Position numbers and translations under genes: made by a program | The notes under the pieces: model-generated | What the model saw: the letters and a program-made list of their open reading frames with translations, nothing else | Told to the model about the DNA's origin: nothing | Databases searched by the model: none | In this document: positions 31,247 to 42,052 of the stretch, one piece after another | Layout of the letters: each line of letters opens with the position of its first letter | How positions within the stretch are numbered: position 1 is the stretch's first letter | Assembly: GCA_034406715.1 (NCBI GenBank) | Contig: CP137865.1 | Location: 558,001 to 622,000 of the forward strand | Direction: 5' to 3' | DNA length: 64,000 nt | Source: Rhodotorula mucilaginosa | Taxonomy: Eukaryota; Basidiomycota; Microbotryomycetes; Sporidiobolales; Sporidiobolaceae

Positions 31247-33645
31247 CTAGCGCACCTCGTTGCGGATCTCTGCGCAAAACAGGTCGAGGTTCAGGTCGCT
31301 GTCGTCGAATCCGAACGGCATCTCGAGCTCTGTCGCGATCCCTTCGATGCCGCAGAGCGTGAACGCGACGAGAGTGACGCTAGGTGTGGAAAGGCGCCTC
31401 GTCAGCTTTTGGCTTGCGTAGCGGGGAATGATGCCGCGCACAAGGGAATCATCTGGCGAGGAGGAGAAGCTCGCATTGATCAGTCTTTCAAGCCTGAGTG
31501 CCGTAGGCGCAACCCTTCGCCGGTCTAAAGTGACTCACTCCAAAGCCCATTGATTCGAGCAGGACGAACGGCAACGTCGCGAGGAAGAAGCTCGTGCATT
31601 GTTCTGGCCAGAAAGAGCGAACGTCAACAAAGGACGGACCACTGAGCGAGATGAAGAGGCTCTACTCACTAAGATGGATGCCATATATGGTCGGGATGTC
31701 GATGTTGGCCATGCGCTCGCAAGTCGTGAAGCACTCGACGAGTTGTACGACCGCTTGATTCAGGGCGTTGAACCCGGGTGGTCCGATCGATTCGATCAGG
31801 CCGTCGCGCTTGCAGCTGTCGAGGGACAGCAAACATAAGCAGGAAGGTCAGTCTCGTGTCGGAGTGAGCGAGAGAGGGCGCATCGACAATGAGGGATCGG
31901 GACTTTTGTCCTCGAGAGCGAGCCCCGACTCACGCGGCAAAGTAGAGTGTGAGGTGATGAGCGATGATGAGGGGCAGAGGGAGAGACGGTTTGGCCGCGT
32001 AATCGGCGAGGATCGCCTGATCGTTGCATGGCGAAAGCACGGAACAAGGAAATAAGAATAAAGGGGAAACGAAAACAAAAAAAAAAACTGGTGAGCATTT
32101 CCTGCGGTGTCACAGACCCACCCGCCCATCGGACTCACCGAGCTCTGAGCACTGAATCGGGACATCTTCTTCCGCAAGTGCGGTGCCGACGATGGGGACA
32201 GCAACGGCTCCCTTTCACCACCTTTGACCGCATCGAAGCTCCTGAAACTGTACGGACTCGCCAAAGGGAGCCGCGTAGCGGCGTAGCGCTCTTGCGGGGC
32301 GACGCGAGAGCGACCACGCTCGGCTTCGCTCAGCATCGAGGAGCGAGAACGCTGACGGGTGAGACGAATGTCGCCGTTGCTGGCTGCCGTTGCGGGGTCA
32401 TTCGCCGCCGCTGGCCTGATCAATTCCGCTGCGTGAGCTTACAGATTAGCGGCGCGGTTCGGAAACGGACTCGTGCCTTTGCGGACTCAGGTATAGAGAC
32501 GTACCTCCGGCGGCGCCCCAGCCCGAACCTGTCGCGGCGGCGAGTCGCTCCAAGTTCGGAGTCTGGTTCGACAAGAAAAGTTTGAGAAGGTCAAATGAAT
32601 CGAGAGCGTCCATAGAGTTCGGTGAAGGAGACGCTGCCGTTCGGACTCCCTGCTTACCAGGATGTGGCCAAGGTCTGTTCTGGATGCCGGTCAGCGATTC
32701 ATGACATGAGAGCGCTGATTGGCCGGGGCGGCGTTCCCACTCACCGGGCCAGTTCACGCCATACTCGCGGCGGATGTGATGTTTCGTAGCGACGAGAAAG
32801 GCGACTACAAGTCGAGCCGCGCTGACCTTGTCGTGTTGGTCGTTCTGGGCCTTGACAAACAGATTGGGCCCGTTCTCGGCGGGCAAGCGGTGACCCCCGT
32901 TCAGACCGTGGCTTGGACTGCCTGCAGCGACGTGAATCCAGATCGTGCGAGTGAGCGAGCGGCTGATAGACATCTGTTCCATGTGTGTGTCAAGTTGAAT
33001 GATTCCCGTCCGTCCGGAAGTGCGGGAGTGCAAGATCGACGGGGCCGCCGTCAAAACGTAGGCAGGCGAGCGCACCATCTTTGCCCATTGCTTCCTCCCG
33101 TCGTCCCATCTGCTGTAGGCCGAGCCGTTCCGAAAGACGAGCAAGAGACCGACGACGACCGACAAGAGCGGCGTGACATTGTGAGTCAGGGCGATCTTGC
33201 GCTCAAAGACGAGGTCGAGCACGGCGACGAGCGAAGCCCAGATGGTGAAGCCGACGATGGACTGCCAGATCCGTCCGAGGGCGGATCCGCGGACACGGCA
33301 GACATCGCGCCACCAGCCGACGCGCGAAGGTCGGATCCTCTGTGGCAAAGGAGAGGAGAAAGATGTCAGGCTCCTCTGCTTGTTTACGAATGAAAGAACG
33401 GGACGAAAGCAGATTCAACGCGGAGCGCACCTTGCTGTCCTCTTCCTCCGCTTCGGCGAGCAAGCTGAGACTCGGAAACACTTCAGCTGGGAGGAATCGG
33501 CGCCTCGTCGTCAGCCAGCAGAGCCTCGCACGGCAGTCGAGAAAGAGTCACTCCGAGCGGGGGAGAAGTGAGTAGCCCGAGACTGACGCAAGTTGGGCAG
33601 CTGGTCAGCGAGCGAGTCGAGCCCGTTGCTGACTGCAGCAGCCAT
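31247..33645 (-). CDS. bestrophin-like (RFP-TM/UPF0187) anion channel
   Basis: Twelve exons in gene order (33645-33588, 33486-33431, 33339-33076, 32973-32745, 32674-32658, 32562-32505, 32428-32139, 32016-31934, 31815-31670, 31603-31539, 31452-31442, 31379-31247) give 469 residues. Family features: SVVVGLLLVFRNGSAYSRWDDGRKQW near the N-terminus, RSLTRTIWIHV, LVVAFLVATKHHIRREYG, IAHHLTLYFAACKRDGLIE, FNALNQAVVQLVECFTTCERM with IPTIYGIHLKQC, LATLPFVLLESMGFG, and VTLVAFTLCGIEGIATELEMPFG before a C-terminal DLNLDLFC segment. Fungal members are plasma or organelle membrane anion channels of poorly known role. A serine-rich loop of 120 residues (residues about 235-355) is inserted in the middle. Two exons are tiny (17 and 11 nt) and were placed by phase and by family alignment from memory. 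The start is divergent from BET3, 256 bp away. Confidence 0.86.
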
Positions 33646-33901
33646 GACGGGCAAGCCTGCCCAGCGGCTGTAAGCCTGAGCGGTGTGAGCGGTCGGAGGG
33701 CAAAGTGGAAAGTTGAGCGAGCCGAACGTCGAACGCTCCTCTCCCTCACCTCGAGAGCGTCTAGGCCTTGTAAAGAGCGACCGGCAGAGATCACTAAAGC
33801 CCCGTAACGACCTTCGAAGCACCCCAACGCTGCCTGCACCACCGCAATCAGTCCGCTCGTCCCCCTTCTCCCCACTTGAACCCGGAAATCTCGACCCAAA
33901 G
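33646..33901. promoter_or_regulatory. compact divergent promoter
   Basis: Only 256 bp separate the start codons of the bestrophin-like gene (-) and BET3 (+), so the two must share regulatory DNA. No TATA box is visible. Confidence 0.6.
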
Positions 33902-34821
<920 letters not shown>

Positions 34822-34989
34822 CAACAAGCGGGCAATTCAAAGTCCCTCGCATATCCGGCATCACTCCAAGCGACGCGGACTGAGAGCAACTGCAAAGAGG
34901 CGACGAACGAAGGCATTGGGAGTGCGTCCACGCCGTGGCAGGAAAGAGACCCCGCCGAGCATGCGTTCTTTGGAAGAGAGTGACATAGC

Positions 34990-35348
34990 TCTGCTGGGAC
35001 GGGAGGAGACTGCCAGTGGAGGGATGCGAGCTTCAGACGTCCGACTACGGAGCCGAGGTTGACCTGTGCCCTTTGCTTGCCCTTTCTCCGTGACGCGGAG
35101 GGGGGCGACGGTGAGCTAACCTTCTTCGCCCGCTTTCTAGTGAACTTGTCCGCAGTGAATCGGGCTTGGACGTCGAACGTCTAGCGTACCAGACCATTCT
35201 GAGTACGGAAGATCGCATGGAAGGTCTGCGAGCGCGAGTCCTTCGCTCTACAGGCTGGCTGCGCATGCTCCGTGAGCGAGCTTGACACACACTCTCTCCT
35301 CAAAACAGGTTCGCGGAGAAGAGGAAGCCCGTCTACCAAGGTCGATAA
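34990..35348 (+). pseudogene. orphan 3' fragment of enoyl-CoA hydratase gene
   Basis: Copies of the last two exons of the hydratase at 49.7-51.1 kb are recognisable: 35156-35233 (78 nt, encoding [15 protein letters not shown] and RMEGLRA) and 35309-35348 (40 nt, ending KPVYQGR and a stop). A degraded copy of the preceding exon lies at about 34990-35060 (GAEVDL region). Everything upstream (start, CoA-binding and catalytic exons) is absent. The donor after the 78-nt exon reads GCGAGT where the intact gene has GTGAGT. It is a by-product of the segmental duplication and not expected to make an enzyme. Confidence 0.85.
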
Positions 35349-35691
35349 GGCAAAGTAGACTTCTCGGTGGAGTTTGTTGCAGTCATGGTCCTGGAAGGAG
35401 GATTGCGGTCTGGAAAGGAGAGCAGTTCAGCAAGAGGGGATTTCCGGAGAAAGCGCTCGACTTTCTTCGTCGTCTGGGAGAAAGAAGCATTCAAAGAAGC
35501 ATTCAGAAGAAGCGCAACCTGGGCGCCGAGAAAGAAGCAAACAACGCCTATGCATCCGCAGAAACAGATCAGACTAAGAGAGGCGAACCAGGGAAAGGGA
35601 ATCATGGTCTGTGGCAAAAGTCGAGAGAAATGGAAGAGGGAGCAAGCATGCGATGAAGTCATGGGGAAGAGCTCTACGGGGGAAGGGGGAA

Positions 35692-36670
35692 CTAAGCAGA
35701 AGTGGTCGCCGCTGCCGCCGCAATCGCTCCCGCCGGCGCAGTCGCCGCAGGATCAAACTCGGCTCCGGAGAGGAAACCGGCCGAGTCGAAGGTGAGGTTG
35801 CTCGAGGCGGGGGCGGTGACGTTGTCCGTCCCGTTCGTGGAAGCCATAGTCGAGTTGGTATCAGCGACGGCTGTGGGAGACAGAGTCGCTGGAGGCGGTG
35901 CGGAGGGCAGTCAGCCACTTCGTTCGATTTCGCGAGGAGGCGAAAGTCCAGGCTCACGAGCAGGAGTGACCGCAGCAACAGCCGCCGACGCCGAGTCAGT
36001 CGAGCTAGGTTCGACAGTCGACGATCCTGGAGAAAGCCGGTGTCAGTGGGGAAGAGATGCAAACGTCGCTGTCGAGCACGCACCCGAGATCGCACTGCTA
36101 GTCATCACCGCTGCGACCAGGCCGACCGGAGTCGCACTGTCACTCTGAGCGGTCGCGTCCTGGCTTTCTCCGGTCGGCTGCGCCGCCGTCCCGGTCAAGC
36201 TCCCGAGCGCGGCATTCGTGTCCTTGTCGTCGCCGTTGCTCGTGCCCGCGTTCGCTTGAAGTCCGGACAAGCCGGAAAGGAGCCCGTTGATGTTGCCAAA
36301 GTCGTCGGCTCCGACTTCTGGCAGGCCGGGGCTGCTCGAGTTGCCCGAAGAGGTGATCGGGTCGGTGTCCTTCGTGATGGCGGGCGTGCTCTCCTCGTTG
36401 GTGCCGTCCGGACCAGCTCCGGCGGCAAAAGAGCTGAGCGGAAGGTTCGGATGGTCAGCAGAGTATTGTCGTGTAAAGGTAGTGCAGGTCCGGTACGTAC
36501 GATTCCGGTCCGTAGGCAAAAGAAGAGGGATCGAAAGGAGTCGTTGGCGCAGTTCCGTCCGCCGCCACGCTCGGAGCAGCCGCCGGATCAGCAGCCTCCT
36601 GAGGAAGCGGAGCAGCCGGTGCAGCCGTGGTCAAGAGTGTGCAAGCGACGAGGAGGCGGTAGTAGTGCAT
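35692..36670 (-). CDS. secreted Ala/Ser/Thr-rich protein, left-arm copy
   Basis: Four exons in gene order (36670-36501, 36433-36084, 36026-35958, 35888-35692) give 261 residues, the same length as the right-arm copy. Signal peptide MHYYRLLVACTLLTTAAPA, then PLPQEAADPAAAPS, TTPFDPSSFA, and a central DDFGNINGLLSGLSGLQANAG shared by both copies. The rest is Ser/Thr/Ala-rich with several N-x-S/T sites (NSSSPG, NSTMAS) and an Ala-rich end (AIAAAAATTSA) that could be a GPI-type tail, though no clear omega site is visible. All splice sites are intact, so both copies seem functional. Function unknown; a cell-surface or secreted role is inferred. I recognise no domain. Confidence 0.75.
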
Positions 36671-36762
36671 TATGAGAGGTCGGTGCAGTTTGTGGAAGAG
36701 AAGACGAATGACTGGGGAGAGGGCCGGCAAGCGGCAAGTCCGAAACTTTGGTGAGCATAGGA

Positions 36763-37205
36763 TCAGGAGGCACTTACCTGCAGTGCGCAGTCTAGAATTC
36801 CTTCCCTCTCTAAGCTCTTGTAGCTCAACAGCATAAGTTCTCTTTGGCAATGTGCTAGAGGCAAAGAGAAGAGTGCTCAAAATGCAGGCACGCAATTCAC
36901 AGTGAAAAACTGGGAGAAGAAAGGATGCAGGGCGTACCGCTCTCGAGCTCAATGCCAGAGTAGGTGTCCTGCGCAGTCTGGGTCAGGGCAAATTGGAGAC
37001 AAGCTTGAGCCAGTAAACAGTGACACAAGGTCAAGACTCCTAAGAGATATGAGCGAAGCGAGGGGAGGTGCAAGCTAGAGAAGAAGAGAAGAGGCGAAGG
37101 AGCTACAGCAAGTTGATCAAGAGAATTTCTCAACATCCACCGAAGGTCCGCTGAGTCTTGAGGCGCGGCTGTCACTTCGGGTCCGGTAAGGTATGGTGTG
37201 TACAT
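36763..37205 (-). CDS. candidate small gene or truncated gene remnant
   Basis: Three exons in gene order (37205-37107, 36968-36938, 36854-36763) join in phase to an open frame of 73 residues beginning MYTPYLTGPEV and containing LRWMLRNSLDQLADTY and LMLLSYKSLEREG. A TATA-like box lies about 55 bases before the ATG. The third exon carries a near-perfect donor (CAG then GTAAGT, at 36777) some 70 bases before the boundary of the inverted-repeat arm. This suggests that the gene once continued and lost its 3' exons when the arm arrived; the frame now stops shortly after this unused donor. No family recognised. It could also be a non-coding relic. Confidence 0.4.
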
Positions 37206-37256
37206 CTGCAATCAAAACGGATGTTAGTTCAGTCCGTAAGAAAAGGGGAGGAGGAG

Positions 37257-37265
37257 ATTTATATA
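37257..37265 (-). promoter_or_regulatory. TATA box candidate
   Basis: TATATAAAT on the - strand, 52-60 bases upstream of the ATG of the candidate gene at 36763-37205. It is the clearest TATA box noticed in the window. Confidence 0.5.
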
Positions 37266-39832
37266 GCCGAGGAAGTTGAGTCCGAAGTTCAAACGAGGCA
37301 AAGCAGGCAAGCGAAGCGATGCCGCCCCAGCATAGAATGGGAAGTCAAGTGAGCGCGGAGCTGAGTGGGTGGCTGAAGGGAAGCCCGCCCAGCAAGGGAT
37401 CTGTAAGAAATGCGACTTGAGGAAAGAGGGACGGAGCTGCGACGACCGCCCGAGATCCTGCATCAACAAACCGCGATGAGCTTGACTGATCCACAATGCC
37501 TTTAGCATTTTGGATTCGGTCCAACATACATGTAGTGGACTGCAGTGGAAGCAATCCATCTAAGGAGAGAAGCCGGAAGAGAAGCGTGCCTCTCGCTTGT
37601 GACTTGTCCCTTGACTCCCCTTTCCAGGCAGCCTGCGGAAGGGTTGGGGGTATGTACCAATGGACAAATCTCTCAGTCTTGAGATCTTCACATTCTGCCA
37701 GAGGTGTAGAGAGACAGGGGAAACAAGGGTGGCAACCCACCCCTGTCGGAGATTGCCACAAAAATATACAAGGATCGGCGCTGCGGGCAGACAGGCCTCT
37801 GAACCCAGCTCTTCTGAAGTAATACACAGCGCGATTAGAAAACTGTCAGTTGAGCGTGATCCTGCTGCAGTTCTTCAGCTAAGAGGTTCCCAAATGAGCC
37901 AAGTTGGAGAGAAAGAGAAAGTCTGTCGACCTTCACGAGTCCTCATCTCCATTTGTTCAGGCCCTGCCGAGGCGGGAGCAAAGCATTAACACCGCAGTTC
38001 TTGTATCATAAAACTTAGGGAGAAGGAAACCACTACCATATGCGCTCAGAATCCTTTCTCCGGGTGCGCGTACATCACTCGGTGGACAGGCTTGTGCAGC
38101 ACTTTTGGTGCCCGGACTTGGCATATTGCGCGGCTAGTTTCCTCATCTGGGTCAAGATCCCTGCCAAGTGCATGAAGGCAAGCCTTGTCCTGTCAAAGGA
38201 GCCCGCAGCGGCAAGCACCTTGACCTCCTTGGCGGACGCTTCAAAGTTTGAAACTCCAACGCTACACCGGATCTGACTTGACCTGCCTTGACAGTCTCTT
38301 CAGGCCGGTGGAATGGGTTTCTTTACTGTATGTACCGAATCTATCTACTGTGCAAAGGAAGAAGGGTGGGATATACACACAATCGAAATGTCGGCGCAAA
38401 AGCGCTCTGGAAGAAGGGAAACGGAAAGTCAGGGAGTTGCGCTCCCTGCTTGACACAAGCTTTTCTGTGAGACATACTTGATAGGAATGACACTACAGTG
38501 CTCACACAAACGGTACGGTAACATTTTGCCTGCACGCCAATGTGTCAATCGCGAAGAAACGAGATAGAAACAGCAGACCGATCAGCTAACAAGTGCATGA
38601 AAAAGGAGCTGCTGCTCAGTGCAGCGCACACATAGCCCACAAACCACAATATACGGTGCAGGAGTCTGCAAGTGTAATCTTCTGCTTTCTATTCCTGGAG
38701 GCAGGAGCAGGGCAAACGGAACAAGCTTGTAAGCGACTCGAGTTCGGATCCCTCAAACCTGCTCGAGTCTCGCTGATTGGTGTTGGGTGTCAGCAGTCAC
38801 AAGCAATCAGCAATCCGAGTGTGTTGTGTAGGGAGGCTGTCAATATGGTGAGTGAAGAGCTTTCAAGCGGCAACTCGTACTCACCTGAACTCGGAAGTGG
38901 CGCCTCGCTCTCTTAAGGTCCCCGGAGCCTTACAGCCTGGTCGGTCAGATCTTCCCTTGGACCTTCCATACCTGTACTGCACAGCAGGGTGGCAAACCTA
39001 ACCGCATCTGAAGGCAGCCTGCATGGCCAACTCTCGCAAGCTTGTCAAACTTCCACTTGCCTGTTCTTGTGTTAGCTCTCTTTCTCTACAAGTACAAGCC
39101 TCTCCAGGATTCTATCCAATATCCATGTCAAGTTTGGTGTACAGCCTGCATTGTAAGCGGTGTAGTCGAGCATAAGGCCGGTTCTCTGTCTTTCCCCAAT
39201 TTTCCCCAGACTCTTGCTCAAATGCGGGGCAAAAATCTGGACCCCCGCACGGAGAAAAGAAGGAGCACCTCGGAATCTGGTACCTCCTTTCGACACCACC
39301 TAAAGATCCTAAACTAAAGTTTCGGAAATAAGGGAAGCGAACCTCCTCCACGTCCTTCTCCTGCTTGCCACGATCGCCGTATTTTTACAGAGGCTACAGT
39401 ATGGGCGTCCGGTCAACTGAAGACTTTCTGGCGCACCTGCCTCCTTTTCCTCTCATTGTCGGGTAGACCATCGGTCAGTTTACCCACAAAGAAGGAAGTG
39501 AGGACTCGTGATTGCTTCATGCCGGGGGACTAGAGTGGATTGCGAGCAGGCATGGGGGCTAGTCTAGCAGCAAGCATGCAGGATCAAGCTGGACAAGCGA
39601 CGACAATTGCGACAAGGTGAAGGACCTTGTGCCAACGTTTTCTCGGAAGCTTCATGCGACTCATCCAAGTCAAGTCTTCTTCGGACCCCTTTCCACGGGT
39701 GTTCAATGTGATCAAGTGATCTGCTCAAGGCTAACTCCGCAGCAAGAAGACTGTTTAGGCTAACAAAAATACAGGCAAGCTGTGAAACCTTGGTGAAATT
39801 CAAGTGGCGGCCGGGCTACCTGCGTTGCATGA
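37266..39832. other. lower-GC, gene-poor island
   Basis: About 2.6 kb with visibly lower GC than the flanking genes and no frame that I can defend as a gene. It lacks transposon terminal repeats, reverse transcriptase or transposase motifs. The only recognisable content is a piece of BET3 exon 3 at about 39362-39437. It looks like degraded former genic DNA. Confidence 0.6.
39362..39437 (+). pseudogene. relic of BET3 exon 3 with its acceptor
   Basis: About 75 bases align to the BET3 gene at 34193-34269: the intron end, the acceptor, and the start of exon 3. The shared core is GGCGTCCGGT and GAAGACTTTCTGGCGC, encoding part of the Bet3 signature, with scattered substitutions. Flanking BET3 exons were not found nearby. 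Confidence 0.75.
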
Positions 39833-41250
39833 TCACATCCAGCGTGCGACTGGGAAGTGAACGCTCCTCTCAACTTCACCATACCGATGGAGGCCGAATG
39901 CGCCTTGTCCGAGATTATGAAGTTGCGTTTCTCCGGTCCGGGCCCGCTTCACGTTTCCGCGGTCCCCATGGTGGCTTCCTCGCCGGTGGCCAGAGGAACC
40001 GGGACGAGGATTTTCCTCAATTGGAACCCACTTGAGCTGCAAGCTACTGACCGCGTTGTGAAACGGCGATCGACGCCGTTCTACCAACTCCAACCTAGCC
40101 CATTCATTGTCGAGGGTGTAAAATTGTCCTTCCTGCTGCTTCAGAAAAGTTGACAGCTCAGCACGCAGTCCGTATGGGCTCAGAAAGGGGAGAAAACCCC
40201 GGAACGAAAGAAGGGCTCGCGCACAGATGAATTCTCCCCGCGGCCTGGACTTTGGTGTCCGTGCGCAAATTCTGCGCCACACTCCCTGTATAGGGTCACC
40301 CCGTCCTCGAGATAGTCCACCAGGTGCCTCTGTTGCAAGTCGCGTCAGTTTCTGCGCTATCGACGTAGTCGTTAAATGCTGCCGCACGATATCTTCCTTG
40401 TGTTTAAAGTAGACTTGCTGATGCCAATCACTCTTGACATCAAGTGCTTCTAAGAGACCTTGGAATGCCTCTGTCCCGCGTACAGCTGCAGGGATTGGGC
40501 CCAAACAACGTGAAAGCCAGCGGCAGATACCATCCCAAACGAGTTGAGCTTGAAGAGCCTCCCCCTTGCTGTTCATCCGCCTTGCACGGTACTCGGCTCC
40601 CATGAGATTGAGCGCCCTTTGAAGCTTATCATCAGATCCCAGTTTTATGCAGGCCTCGACTTCCCTCTTGAGATCACGAGCAGCTTCGACAGCCCCCTGC
40701 TGAACCTTCAAGAAGTAGTCGTCGTCGTAATGATTTTTCAGCTGGAAGAGCTCAATCTGCACATCGTCATGTGGCAAATCAGTCGCGTGCACTGGCCCAA
40801 CATCAGAATGTGCCCGGCTCGGAAGGGCATGCACGTACCTGGCTGGGCTGCGTGTGATTCTCTGGGGCGTCTTCGAACAGCGTCTCGCATCGGAGGAGTG
40901 ACAAGGCCTGCGAGGCAATAATAAGTGACCGTTGATGAACTGTTGCGCGCGCGGTCAAGCGCTGTGTGTGACCCGGAACGTACCAGTAGTTCGGGACCAT
41001 CGGCAAGGACCCTCAGATGGCCTTCAAGATTTCTCAGTTCGACCTCAACATGTTCGCGGACCCCCGTATACGGGAGTTCCCTTCCTGTGAGGCGGGTCAT
41101 GCGGCCAAGGCTCAGGTTCAGCTGACCATGGAAGCGGCTCCACGCACTACGATTGCCGATGCGGATTTTGTACTGCCTGGTAGCTTGATCAAACGCCGCT
41201 TGCGCTTCGCTTTTCCAGTAACCTAGCAAGTCGATACCCGTGTCAGGCAT
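39833..41250 (-). CDS. unrecognised multi-exon protein-coding gene
   Basis: Five exons in gene order (41250-40984, 40907-40839, 40756-40388, 40329-40225, 40135-39833), all joining at phase 0, give 370 residues. The first exon starts MPDTGIDLLGYWKSEAQAAFDQATRQY; later parts include DDDYFLKVQQGAVEAARDLKREVEACIKLG, WDGICRWLSRCLG, HLVDYLEDGVTLYREC and LELVERRRSPFHNAV. The protein is mostly helical in appearance, with a basic, Gly/His/Arg-rich C-terminal region (GHRRGSHHGDRGNVKRARTG) that may be nuclear or nucleic-acid-binding (inference). There is no signal peptide or membrane segment. The introns have proper branch strings (ctgacgcg, cttgaccg) and the last acceptor is a tandem CAGCAG. No known family comes to mind; it may be lineage-specific. 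It sits in the low-GC island between the inverted arms. Confidence 0.6.
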
Positions 41251-42052
41251 AGTCAGTCACTTCTAGCTTGTAGGCAGTCTGAGTGAGTCGGCAGCAGTAA
41301 GATAACGAAGAGGCGAGCCACGAACGCGTATAGATACGCGCACCGAGCAGCTGCTCCGCGGACAAGCCGGTGTGCACGGCTGCGGCGCTGCGGTCGCGGT
41401 CCCATGCTCCTATCGGATTCGTTGTGCTTGCGCTGGATACTGTCGGTAATCAAGACGTTATGAAGCGTACGCAGCGAGAGCCGGCGGCGTACATCAAGGA
41501 GCACTCAAGCAGAGGAGAGCTTCGACAATCGCAGCCGGTCGACAGGGCAGCCGCTTCGATTACCACAGTCTGCCTGACAGCAATGGGTGCGATTGCGGTC
41601 AAAGGAGGTGCCGTTAGCACCCGGTTTATCTAGATGTAGGGTAAGATAGGCGAGCTAGCTTCGGGTCGATCGGCGGATCGACGCGGCAAATGGAGGACGC
41701 GAAGGGGGCGGGACATGCCCCGGCGCGCGTTCGAAAGAGTCCTTGAGCAAAGGATTCTCAGCGCGTAGCGATGGTACTGCAACGGTTCCTGAGCGAGAGT
41801 TCGGCTCGAGAGCTAGCCTCGGCAGCTCGGCAGCTGGCTTGTCAACGACTATACACCCTGAAGCATCTCGTTGCCCTGCCGGGGAATACGAATATACCCG
41901 GAGAGACTGCAGAAACGTCTACACGCGGCAGCTGTCTCTCGCAGTGCATCGCGGTCGCCGACGCGTGCTCGCCCCACTTCGACATCCTCGGTCGGGCCAC
42001 AGCATCACCTCGGCCTTGAGAGCGTCGCCAGCGCGTCCAGTAATCGGTCAAG
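41251..42052. promoter_or_regulatory. divergent intergenic region
   Basis: About 800 bp between the unrecognised gene (-) and the AP-2 alpha gene (+). GC rises again here. No gene or clear motif seen. Confidence 0.5.

Larger units (their letters stand above)
34985..36700 (+). repeat. left arm of a 1.7-kb inverted duplication
   Basis: Read in reverse complement, this arm matches about 48350-50065. Both arms hold, tail to tail, the last exons of an enoyl-CoA hydratase gene and a whole four-exon secreted-protein gene, with introns in the same places. The match is close in exons and in the spacer (for example the 78-nt hydratase exon) and fades out near 34990 and 36700. Divergence is visible throughout, so the duplication is not brand-new. 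Ends are approximate because they were found by eye. Confidence 0.85.

Noticed and set aside
37266-39832. Transposable element as an explanation of the gene-poor island
   Set aside because: No terminal repeats, target-site duplications, poly-A tail, or transposase/reverse-transcriptase motifs found.
36701-41250. Mating-type locus as an explanation of the low-GC island
   Set aside because: No homeodomain, no STE3-like seven-helix receptor, and no pheromone repeat or CaaX precursor was seen in any frame.
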